From Paramecium tetraurelia (Eukaryota; Ciliophora; Oligohymenophorea; Peniculida; Parameciidae): a stretch of 64,000 nucleotides of DNA. A program made the position numbers and the translations under genes. The notes beneath the pieces are model-generated. The model worked only from the letters and a program-made list of their open reading frames with translations, was not told the DNA's origin and did not search any database. Positions 36,701 to 48,918 of this stretch are shown here, one piece after another (within the stretch, counting starts at the first letter, position 1; every line of letters starts with the position of its first letter). The stretch covers positions 502,867-566,866 of the forward strand of contig NW_001799067.1 in the NCBI RefSeq assembly GCF_000165425.1, written 5' to 3'.

Positions 36701-37327
36701 TACATTGGATGAAGGCACTCTTCTTGAGAAGGGAATGAGCAACTATTCTGTGGTACCAGGCGTAGGCAAATCGATCAGCCCACTTGTTATGATTCTCGTG
36801 ATCGAAACACAAATAGACTCTTGGTATCAGGCGTTTCCCCAAAGAGGGCATTACACATTTGAATTTCCTCTTTGCTTCATCGTATCCAATCACCTACCCT
36901 CTTTCAAATGTCACATCGTTTCCATTACAAATGACAATTTTAGCTGTTACTTCGTAAGGCTACTCATCAAATAAAACATTCTCAAACTCTATTCGGTCAT
37001 CCACAAACACCTGCTCCAATCCGACATCATCATGTATTTGTAACGGAAGCTATCTTAAGTGTTAAGTCGGGTCATTAAAATCAACTCCCTAATCTAATTT
37101 TGTATACTTACTTTGCTTAATAGCAGTTGCTGCAAATCAATTGAGTTATTCTCATCTCTTTTCTGAATGAAATATTCTTCCTTACTCAGAGCCACTTTTT
37201 GATTAGCATTTGGATCATAATCTTCCTCTATCGGCATCTCTTGTTTATAGAGGCTTCTATATTGGAATCGCTCCTTGCTAAATTTAAATTAAGCCTTCTT
37301 TGAAGGAGAGGCTATTAGATTTGACAT
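24728..37327 (-). CDS. Axonemal inner-arm dynein heavy chain, complete
   Basis: A 12.6 kb gene, about 4100 residues, the motor of an inner dynein arm. From the N-terminus ([11 protein letters not shown]): long tail, linker, then AAA1 P-loop GPAGTGKTE (about 32766-32790), AAA2 [10 protein letters not shown] (about 31915-31945), AAA3 GPTGTGKT (about 30893-30917), AAA4 GVGGSGRQ (about 29831-29865), the antiparallel coiled-coil stalk (about 28700-29060, [20 protein letters not shown]), AAA5-6 and a C-terminus with [21 protein letters not shown] and [16 protein letters not shown]. All four P-loops look intact. The short tail and the STTGHSTN block point to the single-headed DNAH3/7/12 group, consistent with p28 being encoded nearby; that subtype is inference. 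The tail has a remarkable Lys-Glu tract (see repeat). Several short introns are scattered, for example near 37080-37105. The ATG at 37327 is the first in the frame. Confidence 0.95.
35930..36110 (-). repeat. Purine-rich tract coding for (Glu-Lys)n in the dynein tail
   Basis: On the minus strand GAG/GAA and AAA/AAG alternate for most of 180 nt, giving a Lys/Glu/Asp tract of about 55-60 residues, in frame with the dynein sequence on either side ([18 protein letters not shown] follows it). Alternating EK sequences form single stable alpha-helices or charged linkers. Mixed codon use (GAG and GAA, AAA and AAG) argues that the protein, not DNA slippage alone, has been maintained. Confidence 0.9.
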
Positions 37328-37624
37328 ATTAAATAATAAATTAATAAATAATCATTTCCCTATTGTCTTTATTCGCTTATTAATTGTCTTCTCACACATT
37401 TTATGAGATTTTGAAGATCTTAAAATCTCTAATAACTCTAAAAGTTCCCATTAGAGGCTGATTTAACCTTCATTTTTAAGCTAGTGTAATACCAATTTGA
37501 AAATGTTTCGAGAAATTAGTATAAATGTAAATTAATTGTTATTCACAGAATTTATGAAGAAATTTAAATTCTAATTAAGGACTTTGATTAATATGACCTA
37601 TTAAATTGTTAATGAGAAATATAA

Positions 37625-38039
37625 ATGATCCATAGAATAAAGAACCTCCTCATTATAACTTGTAAATTTAAAAATAAATTAATATTTAATTTAGGGATTC
37701 CTCTTCACAATAAGAGAGGAGCTTATCAATTTTGCTTTATTTTCATCCTCCTCTTGATTATATCATTTTTAGTATTTTTTGGGTTAAGAATTCCTTTGGA
37801 GAGATATGAGCTGGCATATCAGCGATCATATCCATATAATGTATCATAACAATTTATGTGATTATGACCATCAGAGACTCAGAGAACTTCCCAAAGGCAG
37901 ATTAAGCGAGAAAGTAAATGGATTTAAGGAAGTTAAAAGCAAATTAGCATTAAGTAATACCATACGCAATAACATAAATGAATAAGATAGCGAAAAGAAG
38001 TAAACTTAATCAAGTTAGGATAAATTGAAATAAACTTGA
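37625..38039 (+). CDS. Small single-pass membrane protein, unrecognised
   Basis: 115 residues after two introns (33 nt near 37665 ending TTTAG, and 34 nt near 37850 ending TCAG). MIHRIKNLLIIT start, one strong membrane span (FCFIFILLLIISFLVFFGL), then a charged tail with LRELPKGRLSEK and a Ser/Gln/Lys-rich end (EKKQTQSSQDKLKQT). TGA lies in frame directly before the ATG, which fixes the start if translation begins at AUG. No family recognised. Its stop is 30 bp from the convergent Ca2+ channel gene. Confidence 0.6.
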
Positions 38040-38068
38040 AATATCGTAAAATATATATATAATATTTT

Positions 38069-41000
38069 TCAATTATTCTTTTTAAATTCAACTTTCATCA
38101 ATTTTCCCATATCAATTATTTACTCTTAAACAAAAACAATCTATATATATAAAAACAAAATGGTTACTTTCTCTTCTATTTTTTAAATAAGTTCCTTCTC
38201 TCGAATTCCTTTATTGCCGTCTAAATCTACCAATTCTCTAGCTTAATTAAATGGAACCCAACAAAGGTCTTCCTCTTTCAATTTCTAATCAACATAACTC
38301 TCGATTCCTGAATATTCTGTCTTCTCTTTCCATTTCAAATAAGCGAAGAAGTAAACATAATTCCACATGTAATGATTTATTTTTATGTGTTCTCTAAATC
38401 CCCCATTGCTTTTTGATTGTAATCGATCAAAATCAGCTCTAATAATACATACAATATTTATACTTTAGATTTCCACATATGAAGCAATTGTCAACCATAT
38501 CTTTCAATTTATTCTCTTCCTCCTCTCTCAAACTTCCGAATGTGTCAATAATAATACCAGCCACAATATTAAGCATTATAACACCCAAAGTAATATTGCT
38601 AACTTCATCAAAGAAGAATCTGTCAACGCCTAATTCTCTGGCAACATTGTTCTTTCCAAGTTCTTATTAGACATAATCTCCTATTGAACCTCTAAAGGTC
38701 CATTCAACGTTCATCATAAAACAGTATAGTAGAGTATCGCAATATCCTGCAAAATCATTTGATAATCTCCAATAAGCAAAAATAGTAAACACATAAACCA
38801 ACAAAAACAGTAAGAAGAATGTTAAAATTAATTAAGTTCTGGGACGATAAACTGATAAGATGATATTTTTCAGTGTTGGATATCTAAATAGAATTTCAGT
38901 TAAATGAAATATGAAAAACAAGGGATGATAAAAAGTTCCTAAAATTGCAAATAAACCGTATGCTATGTAATACATCACCTCTACTTCTTATAAAAAGCTT
39001 AAAATGGTTTGAATAAATTTGTAAAACATGTCTATTAAAATAAACAGAGGATTTGGATCTTGATCATCGAATAACCCTTTTTATAACCAAGCTCTCTTCA
39101 GAATTAAAGGCGCATTCTTCAGTAAGTAAAATGATACAACAAATAAGGATAAGCAAGTCATAACAATACCAATAATATAAATAATAGTCTTCGTAATCAT
39201 GGGATTAAAGCTTTCATATTAACTAAAAAAGATGTAATCTTGAACTCTGTCACCTACTGTTCCATCAAAGCTGAAAAGTATAAATAAGTTTAAAAATAAA
39301 GTCAGGAAAAATGCCAGTTCTCTCCACAGTTTAACATAATCAGTCAACAAAGCTAAGTATTTTTATCTATCAAATAGTCTCTTCAAATATTCTTCATGTT
39401 TGCAAACTTCAATCAAAGTAGGTGCTACGTTCATTAACCCTTAAACCTTTGATTAGGTAGTACTTCTATCCACCTGATCATGAAATAGGATTTTCTATTC
39501 TTTAGGTAGATATTTGGTAGATGGTAATTTAATAAAATAAACTACTTCTAGATTCTCATCATGCATAACATCGATATGGGCACTATTCTCTTGATAAAAG
39601 TTGATGGCCATTTGCAAATCTTGTCTATATTGCTCTTCTTTGATTCTTTATTTCTCCTCCTCTGACATATCTGGTTAAACTTAATTATTTTTAAATTAAT
39701 CAGTAGCCAAATTCTTCATTGAATTCAAAGTTCCAAATAAATTGCTGATTAAGGCAATTGTAAATTAAATTAACATATAAATAAACGAATCTTTGAATAT
39801 TTGCCAAACTTCATTGCTAGTTTATGTCTTTAATATTTTCTTTTTGTACGTCCTTGTAATTTTAATTATTGGACTTACAATGTAGGGATCGCATTCCATA
39901 TAATAACTCATTAAGAAGAATAGAAGAAATCCATTTTGTAAGATGGTTTCAAAGTAAGGCTACTATTAAGAGATTTGTTTTATTCTATCAAATTTGCTTT
40001 CTTTCATTTTCCTAAGTTTATATGGATCAACTGAAAGATGCTCTAGAGATTCGATTTCGTATTTATCTCCGTATATTTTGACATATTTATTATATTCGTT
40101 GACACAATGCTTTTCTAATAAATTTATTGGTAGATTTCTCATGATTCTTTTTAAGATAGGATTATTTTGGCTTATTTCGCTTCCTTCCAATAAACTCATG
40201 ATCAAATTCAAGATTTTGTTCATTAATCTACAAATCTACCATCTTTATAATGGTTAATCCAAAAGAGATTTTCGTTTACCAATTTATTCAATCTCCGCTG
40301 GAGGTGATAGTATATACTATTGAGAAAACAAATCAGCAGCTATATCCAAAAATTTCGATTCGGAAATTGCTTTTTAATTGTCTGAACAAGGCCCTTAAAC
40401 CAGTTCATTTAAAGTATCTAAACATTTCAACATATTGTCATAGTTTTTTTAAATACGACCATCATAATAATAAGTCTTAAATAGATCAGTTATTGCATTA
40501 GTTAAATCATAATTATTTTTGGAGTTAGTCTGTTCTCTAAAGTAATTTTATAGTTTTCTATAATGTCCTTCAACAGCATTTTGCAAGAATGTTAAGACTT
40601 CCAAAACTAAACTTAAATCTTCTTCAAATTCGTGATAATCTATCTAAAGTAATCCTGCAGATTCATCTTCAGATCCTCCCTTAGATTTAGATAGGATTTC
40701 TAAATTTTCAATTTGCTTTCGAATTATAAAATAGATTTTCTAGAAGATATTTTCAGATTGACTGAAATTTATCATAAAGCTGTATATAGTTCCTTAGACT
40801 TGATCATTTCCTCCATCTAACAAAGTGTTAATAAATTAAATAAAAGACTAGAGATATGATAAATATTAATACCATCATTAATTTCTTGTCTTGGTTATTT
40901 TCACTCAAGACTAGCAACACCATTTATGTTGCTCCTAATTTATCAAATAGATTTTGCATCTCCACTTTTCTTGCTGGATCAGTGTCAATTATTTTTTTTA

Positions 41001-44000
41001 GAATATGTAATAATGTTTAGATAGACCCCTTGCAATTAGGATCCGAGAAGGCTGATTAAAGATAAGATATAAGTTTCCTAGAAATACTTTTAACATCAGG
41101 TTTATTTGTTAAATTCTTGCTAAATTCTGGTTTTAATAAACTAGATATGTTTAAAATGGCATTGGCAATAGTTTCTCTTTCTTTTTCAGCTTCCTTAATA
41201 AACTAATCCTTATTTAGTAATTCTTTCAAAAATAACTTCCAAAGCTTCTCAACTTTGATTGATTTAGTTGAATCATACCCTTCTAACAGTTCCTCTCCTT
41301 CGTCTTTATCAGAGAATACATGTATTTTCTTTTTATCAGGCAAGTATTTCTTACTTGATTTTTTATCATTCTATTCATCAGGATTACTAAATTATTTTGA
41401 TGTCAAACTGCTCTTCTTTGAATGGTATCCTCCAATTATTTCAATGGCTGGCTTTGAATTAGGAATATTATTATCCTAATCAAATTAAATTTAATCCTAA
41501 TCTGTTTCTTAAAGTGAGTCTAATTTAATCTTTACTTAATTCCAAATCGGATCTTCTTTTTAACTCACTGTCTTCTCATAAAACACTTTGCAAAATGTTT
41601 ATAAACATCTTACTAATATCTTTGCGTCTTCACTTGTAGTAATTATAGGATGAAGTATGTTTGATTCAGAAGTTAAAGTTTTTACTTTTTTTAACCATTC
41701 TTATAAGAATTTTTCAATTGCTTATAGATCTTTTCTTAAATCTTATTTCTCTATGGTTTTTAAGAATCTATCATGATATGCCAGAATAAATGGGAAAATC
41801 CCTTAAATGTGATAATTTTTTAGATCTTGAGTGAATAATTGCAAGTCAGTTATTTTATCAAGTCTATTGATTTCAAAGGTAATAAAATCAATTATTTATT
41901 ATCGGCAATGGAACAGTTAAGAATGTTATACCTATCCTCTTTCAGAAGAGATGTGAACCAATCTCAAAAACTCTATTACTTATAATTTTATTAAGGAAAC
42001 CCCTTTAATTTTGTCATTGCTATCAATATATTGAATTTGAGATTTAGTTGTAATAGGCATCTTAACAAATGCGTCATTGGTACATAGTATTTCAAGGAGA
42101 TAGGCTGCTGTAAACAATCTTTTTAGCTTACTTACACTGATGTTGAAATTCTTTTTCACATCTTCTTCTTTTGTGTTGGCATTAAATTTTCTCTTTTCTA
42201 CATTATTCAAAGTTGTCTAAATGAGAATGTCTAATAATTATGCATGATAATAGAAGGGTTCATCTCTAAATGTATCTCTATAGTCTATCTCTCTAAGTTT
42301 ATCAACAAATTTTAAATCAGGCTCTTAAATTGGATCATCCAAAAATAATTTCAAATCACTATTCCTTGAACCATCACAATACAATATCTTTATATCCTTT
42401 TCCCCAAATTCTACTGGCAACAGACTATTTTGTATTAAAATTTAATTGTCAAAAATGTAATTTTATTAATAAATCATTAATGACTCAAATACTTTTAAAA
42501 ACCTCCTTTGTCTACCCTCTTTTAGAATGAGTTATAAAATCATGTCAATTAATTATTAATCAACTTTTTGAACAAGCAAAGTCTTATTATTTTAAAATAT
42601 AGATTCAACCAATTCTAGTTAGCCTAGATCATATTACATGTATCGATAAAAGTTTAAATACTCATAGAGTATAATTTAATTTTCATTGTTGTTGAAACAG
42701 AAATTTTTGAGAACATCAATAGCCAGTCTAAAAAACTCAATCATATAAATCTTTTTCTCCTCTTCTAAATCTCTATCCATTATATATTCATGAATGTATC
42801 TTAATCCATTGGGCAATAAATTAACTACTGCTATATGAGCTCCCAAATTTGCATACAGTTATTGCTTCTTAGGATCAATAACATCTAAACATGATATCAA
42901 TTCATTCTCTTCTAATTTAATATCACTTTTCAATCCATGATAAAAACTATTTAAATATTTTTATGCCTATTCAAAGTCACTACTGACTCTATCCTCAAAA
43001 ATATAGTTGGATATCCATGTATCAAGACGCTCATTTAAAGTTTAAAACTTTTCTAAATTTGTTGTAATGTATTTGTGCAGTATAGTCTTTTCAGCATCAA
43101 AGATAACCTACATGTTTTACAGATTTCGTTTGAATTCCTCTTTTTAAGTAAATAATCTTAGGAGCAATTAAAGACATCTCTTTTCTAATTCTTTATCCTT
43201 CACATGATAGAACGTATGTAAAAATGTTGGCAATAAACTAGCTACAGGCTAATCATTTGCATTGATATCCCCTAAGGCCAAACTCAAATATTGGTCCAGA
43301 TCTAAGATTTCTGGGATTTGAGGATTGTTGATATAATTGTAAAACCTTGCTTTTGCTTTTTCTTCCTACTGATTCATTTTCATTAAGTTTTTTGTAAAGG
43401 AAGTTAAACTATTTTCTTCTTTTAATGGTTCATCTATTTCTTTAATCCCAGTCGAGGCTAAATTAGGCAATAATCCCAATGCATGATGTTTTAACAATCT
43501 CTAAATAATCAAGAGGTTCTTTTGTCTTTAATTTAAATCTTCATACTATATTCTATGACTACGAGGTTTCTTTTTATTTTCCTTTTGTAAATATTAACTA
43601 TAAGCAATAGGATTATTCTCTATGTGATCTCCTTACAATAGATAGGTTTTAAAGAACACTATGCAATTTTACATCATAAAATCTTATCTTAAGTCTAATA
43701 AATATTCCATAAAATCACATATTTTGATCTTCAATTAAACTTCATTTTCTACATATTTTGGATCCAAGAAATTGATTGTTTACATGATTGATGATAATTT
43801 TAAATACCCTCTCATAACTGGATTTAAGTATATGTTTTAATCATTTGTTGTTTGACTTTCTCCTCTCTGTTCCTCATTATCTTCTTCTTCCTTATTTTAT
43901 TTCTTCAAAAGGTTCATAAAATTTGGAGCTGTAAGTTTATGCTGACTTTGCTTATCTTATAATTTCTTTTAGACTTTTTGTCTTTCTGTTTAACAATGAG

Positions 44001-47000
44001 CTTGAATTAAATTCAGTTCGTATTTCTCATAAGTGAAAATATCTAAACAAGACTTAACCATAGATTGAATGAAATTTTAGGGTCTTAAATTGGGTTATAA
44101 TGTTTCACCTAAAGAATAATCCAAAACCCAGATAAGATTCAATTTCATAATCTTATCCAAAATTCTCATAGTGTTTAAGATTAATTCTTCTTATAAGAAA
44201 TCTGGCCCAACCTAGTTTTAGAACTTTTTCGAATCTCTATCTTCGCCCCCTTGATTATTCGCTGGAGGACACATTACTTCATAAATTTCACTTCCCTTCT
44301 CATTCACATAATTCATCAGATTATTCACCAAATCTTTGTAGGTATTCAATTCTTAAATATTCGAAGATCCAGCTTTAGTTGAACTTTTGAATAGAATATA
44401 ATCCCTAGGCTTTTCACACTCACTAAATAATTAACACATAATTGGTGCTTTCTTTATCCTCAGAGGTTCTTAATCAATATACAAAGTCAATGCTAATCTG
44501 GCAAATCCAGGCTATAAATCTATATATTTAGGATCAATAGGATGTTTAAACCATATATTCCTAAACAAAAATGATTTTTCAAATTAAGCACCAAGTTCAT
44601 TTTTCCATGAATAATTTCTTCCTAAAGCAACCTCTGAAAAAAAGGTGAGTTACTCAATAATATACATAAATTTGTCCCTTGAACTTTTATTAATGTCTCT
44701 TAAATCGCAATCCTAAGGTATGATTAGTTAACCTGCTTTGGATGTTAGTCTTACAGTTCCATCATTACTTTTGCTTTCTTCAGCTTTAGTTTCGACTCCC
44801 AATTTTGGTTACTTTGTATTGTTCTTCTTATACAACTTAAAGATGTTTTCTTAGTTAATTTAAATTGGAAATTCTGAATGACTGCAAACATTTCTTAAAA
44901 ATTTTAAATAATATGAGTTGTTTTTGGCTTCGTCATCCCATAACAAATTAATAAAGTATTCAATTAAAGGGACAGGTTTCTTCATTATTTTTTCATGTTA
45001 TTTTATCTCAATTTATTCTTCCTTATCATCAAATTAGTACAAATTAATTAAAATCTTTATTTGTTAATTATCTATTTCGTCGTCCTCATAAAATTCAATC
45101 TTAATATCTTCACTTAATTTATATAATAAATATTTATTGCTTGATACAATATTGATGATAGCTTCGATAGCTTTTGGTAAATATTTAGTGTGCAATTAAA
45201 AATATGGTATTAAGTCATAAGTATATATTTAGTTTTCTCTGTTTAATTTACATACAGATCCTAAGAATTAATAGATCTAATCAACTAATTCTACTTTAGA
45301 TTTAACATAATTATAATATTAGGTCTTTAATGTGTTTTCAGTCTTTTATTCATGCAACATCAAGGCTTTGTCTTCAAAAATAATGTTGCTTTCAATTTCA
45401 AATATGTTTTTGGATTGTTTATCACCTTTTTCTAACTCAATTTCTAATTTCTAATAAAATTCCAATTCTCCTTTAGTAATAATTCTTTCTAAAATTTTAA
45501 TCAGTATATCTATGTAAAACTATTCCCTCATTAATTTCTATCTATATTAATTGATAGATCCAAATAACTATTCTGCAGATGTGGTATAAGACTTATTATT
45601 AACAAAATTCTCTAATTCTGCAATGCAACTTTTTAATTATTAAAATACTCCAAACCATTTTCTTTTAGAAGAGAAATTATCAATTCCAGGATATTTTGGA
45701 TCTTGAATTTAAATAACAAATTTGGCCAATCTACGAAAACAAGATTGCAAAAATTAGATTTCCCAAACTTCATTCCTAGTAGCCATATGTATTTTAAATA
45801 CTGCATGTTCAGTCTTTTCATTTGGTGCTTTCAAAATTGGAATATATTCATGATTTTACTTATCATTCTAAAAATCCATCCAATTTTAACTCTATCTATT
45901 TTATAGATATGTATAACTTCCTCCCTTTAAATATTTTTAATTTGGTTGAGTTTTGAGATCAACAAAAGTAAATATTGTCGACTTATCCAACTCCTAAGTT
46001 AAACGATATTTATATTGTAGTTATTTTTTATTTTATTTATTATTCTTATCCCCTGGGATTTCTACAACACTTAAATAATATCCAGTAGTAACATTCTTAA
46101 GTCTATATCCAGCCTCATACTTGACAAATCCTCCTTAAAGAAACTCTTCCCCTTCGATTTACCATAATCCATTAGTACTGCCCTGATATCCTTAGGCACT
46201 TTCAGTTTGAGACTTAGTAATCGCCACATATAAATTTTTTATGGACAACCATTCAGAAAGGTGATAAAATGTGAAATTGGCCTTGTCTACTGCCTCTTGA
46301 TATTTCTTCACAGAGAGTGTAGCTTCCGCTTCACTATGATACAACCATATGCAATCCCCCACTCTTAAATTTCTTGAACTTTCAGAGATGTATTATTAAA
46401 ACAAAACTATTTTCCAAGAATGAGACTGTTCAACACTAGCATTTATTTCTTTCTTCTGGATGTGTTCAGATCTTGAAGAAGCATATCCTTTGATTTCAGA
46501 AATTTCCAATTAAGAACAATTGATATATGCAAATCGATTAGAGATAGGCATTGCTCTGGTTATGGCACACATTTCACCAGCATTCACATCCTATTCTCCA
46601 TGACTCTAATACATGTAAGCAGGCACTATTTTAAACACAGTGTAATCACTTGAAAAATCATCCAATTTAACCAAGTAATTTTAATTCTCTAATTATGCTT
46701 CATTATCATGACATGCTAAAAATCTACCGCTTGCGATATGTAATAATTGGAATGGTTGATGGTATGTTAATTTTTAGCACCTCGATTTATCAATCGCATC
46801 AATATTTTGCTTATACTCATTCATTAATTGACTAAGTTCTTCATTCATCCTTTATGTAGTCATTTTGATCTTATCCTAATCATAAAATTGTTAATAATAC
46901 ATCCTTCCCATCTTTGTCTCCCTTCTTAATATCAGTTACATTATAATCTTACAAAACTCTAGTCTTCACTGTATCGGAAACCCTGGGCAAAACCTAAAAT

Positions 47001-47223
47001 AGGCATTTGTAAAAGGAATCATTATCTAGGCCATCAAATGTTTTTCTTCTATATCATTCTTAAATACTTTTTTTATTCTTTATGAACAAAGTTTTTTAAA
47101 AATACTTCTGGTTTCAAAAACCCATCTGAAAATAAGAATGCTGTTTGATCAACAAAATCAGAGATGGCGATTATCGACCCAAAAGTGACCATCGTTTAGT
47201 CTATTTATTCATCTTCGTCCATT
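38069..47223 (-). CDS. InsP3/ryanodine-receptor-type Ca2+ release channel
   Basis: A 9.15 kb gene, close to 3000 residues, releasing Ca2+ from internal stores (alveolar sacs, ER or contractile vacuole system). N-terminus: MDEDEQIDQTMVTFGSII, then a ligand-core-like region with FDGLDNDSFYKCLFQVLPRV (InsP3R: KFRDCLFKLCPMNRYSA). A long RIH-type helical middle follows. The C-terminal channel: LTDYVKLWRELAFFLTLFLN, several membrane spans, selectivity filter FRGSIGDYV (InsP3R GGVGD, RyR GGIGD), inner helix LGVIMLNIVAGIIIDTFGSL, the Zn-binding CFICGN block, HYMWNYVYFFAYLKWKEKTE and YSGIESYVDQKLKEEDL, which match InsP3R almost residue for residue. A short coiled coil ends the protein. Paramecium is known to have a large family of such channels; which subfamily this is I cannot say. 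Introns are short and scattered. Confidence 0.95.
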
Positions 47224-47538
47224 TTAATAATTATAAAAATTAATTGTTTAACTAAATTTGAAATTCATTTATTATGCAGTATTTTTGCATTCTGTAGAAA
47301 TAACAAATAATACTCAACTCAAGTAGATATCACATTCTTCCTACAGAAGGTATCAAAATTTAATAGAGAAAGATGAATTTCTTAAATTTATATGATCTAA
47401 AACATTATTTGAATTTTAATCATAGAAAGATGGAAATAGGTAAGTTTATTGAGGGACTTCATCAACTAAGCAATTCTAAATGTTTTCTAAGAATTCTTAT
47501 TCATAAAATTAATTAATATTTTATTTAATATAAAAGGG
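47224..47538. promoter_or_regulatory. Divergent intergenic promoter region
   Basis: About 315 bp between the start of the Ca2+ channel (minus) and the next plus-strand gene. AT-rich, with TATTTAATATAAAA just before the plus-strand ATG. No repeat or RNA seen. Confidence 0.4.
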
Positions 47539-48543
47539 ATGAAATCTATATATTAAGACATGTTAAATAGAGCTTATAACACTCTATTCCACCCATCCGT
47601 GTAATGGTTTAGGATTCTTACACCAGTGAGCAAATTTGTTACGATTTTAGGGTTACAATATTTTCAGATACCCTGCACCAGCATCAGAATAAATTAATCA
47701 TATCGAACATGACTTTAAAACTCCTTATCGTGACTCAAAATATTATGTCAGACATGATGAACCTGTAATCGAAAGAGTATCAAAGTTTACATTCACAGAC
47801 CCTTTGAATGAAACTCCATCTGAAAAGTAATTGATATTCATCAAGAATCTAATAGATTAGTCAGATTAAAATTACTTACTAAAGATCAAGTCAACAATTC
47901 AGAAGCTGTGTAAACGGCAACTTAGCAATATGAATAAAAATACGGATTGCCTTTATCTTAAAGAGGTAAGATATAATTATCAATAATTAGTGTATTGTAA
48001 TCAAGTTGGAGGTGGAGACGCCCTTTAAGACTTTTTCTAAGGTGAAAATATAAGAGAAGTCATGGCTAGCTTTGTGAGACAATAATGGGAAGAAGTCAAT
48101 GAAAATGCGCTTGAAGACTTAAACTGTACCAATTTAGATGACGATTACCATCCAGTTTTAAATGAGAAGGTTGGATTCAATCTCCAAGAAGCAGATCCAC
48201 TTTTTAGATAACTAACTGTTGATTTACACACTTTAGTTAAAAATATTGGGGTAAATTTATTGATTTAATGATTTATCAAATAGGAAAAAGCAAAATAAGA
48301 GGGTCATCTAACATTTTTCAGGGGAGATCCAAATTATTGGCATGTCCTCGATAATAGTTTCCCAGTAGAATCCATTAGATTGATATAAAATACTTTGGGT
48401 GATGAAGTCTCCTAATTAGGTATTACTATCGATTACTATGTTTTATTTTAGATCCAAAGGCATTATAAAAACAACAAAATAGAGAGGATTATCACATTGA
48501 ACAAAAGGTGTAATTACCCATAGAAAATAAATATTATTCATGA
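47539..48543 (+). CDS. Unrecognised 286-residue protein, possibly mitochondrial
   Basis: Five introns (25, 29, 25, 33 and 32 nt, all ending TAG) give one continuous protein. The N-terminus, MKSIYQDMLNRAYNTLFHP, is basic-amphipathic and without acidic residues apart from one Asp, as in mitochondrial presequences. Next is GYNIFRYPAPASEQINHIEH, then TDPLNETPSEKLVRLKLLT, YGLPLSQRVYCNQVGGGDAL, ASFVRQQWEEVNENALEDLN and TFFRGDPNYWHVLDNSFPVE. No domain is recognised. The clean intron structure and conserved-looking Trp/Tyr/Pro blocks indicate a real, probably widely kept gene. Its stop lies 47 bp from the convergent CaaX gene. Confidence 0.7.
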
Positions 48544-48590
48544 AATCATAAATAAAATAAAATATTTATTCAGTATAATCAATATTTACA

Positions 48591-48803
48591 TCATTGAATG
48601 GCACAGGAACAAGAACATTTTTTCTTCTATTATTGGTATTGTAAACGTTCGACAATATAAATGTCTTAGATTGGTGTACCTTCAATCTAATCTCTAAATG
48701 TGACAGCTTTTGCTGACACCCCTTTGAGAATAGGATAGTTAAATTTATCAAATCTTTTAGTTTTTTTTTTAATTTCTTGTTACGCCACCCTATCTTGGTT
48801 CAT
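48591..48803 (-). CDS. 70-residue protein with polybasic, Cys-rich CaaX end
   Basis: A compact intronless frame, MNQDRVAQQEIKKKTKRFDK at the start and QQQKKKCSCSCAIQ before TGA. The last four residues fit the CaaX box for prenylation (X = Gln favours farnesyl), directly preceded by two more cysteines that could be palmitoylated and a Lys-Lys-Lys patch, as in small GTPases and G-gamma subunits. The body is too short for a GTPase and has no G-box. The middle, GVSAKAVTFRDQIEGTPIQD, is unknown to me. It sits between the stop of an unknown gene and the stop of the second pseudokinase, upstream on the same strand by 115 bp. I infer a membrane-bound peptide, function unknown. Confidence 0.62.
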
Positions 48804-48918
48804 TTTTATTAATTTTATTAAAAATGGCATTATAATATCAATTTAGTAACAAATTAATTGAATCTATAAATAATTAATCAGAGAAGAGAAAGCATTAACT
48901 CTTTAAATTAGCTAAATG

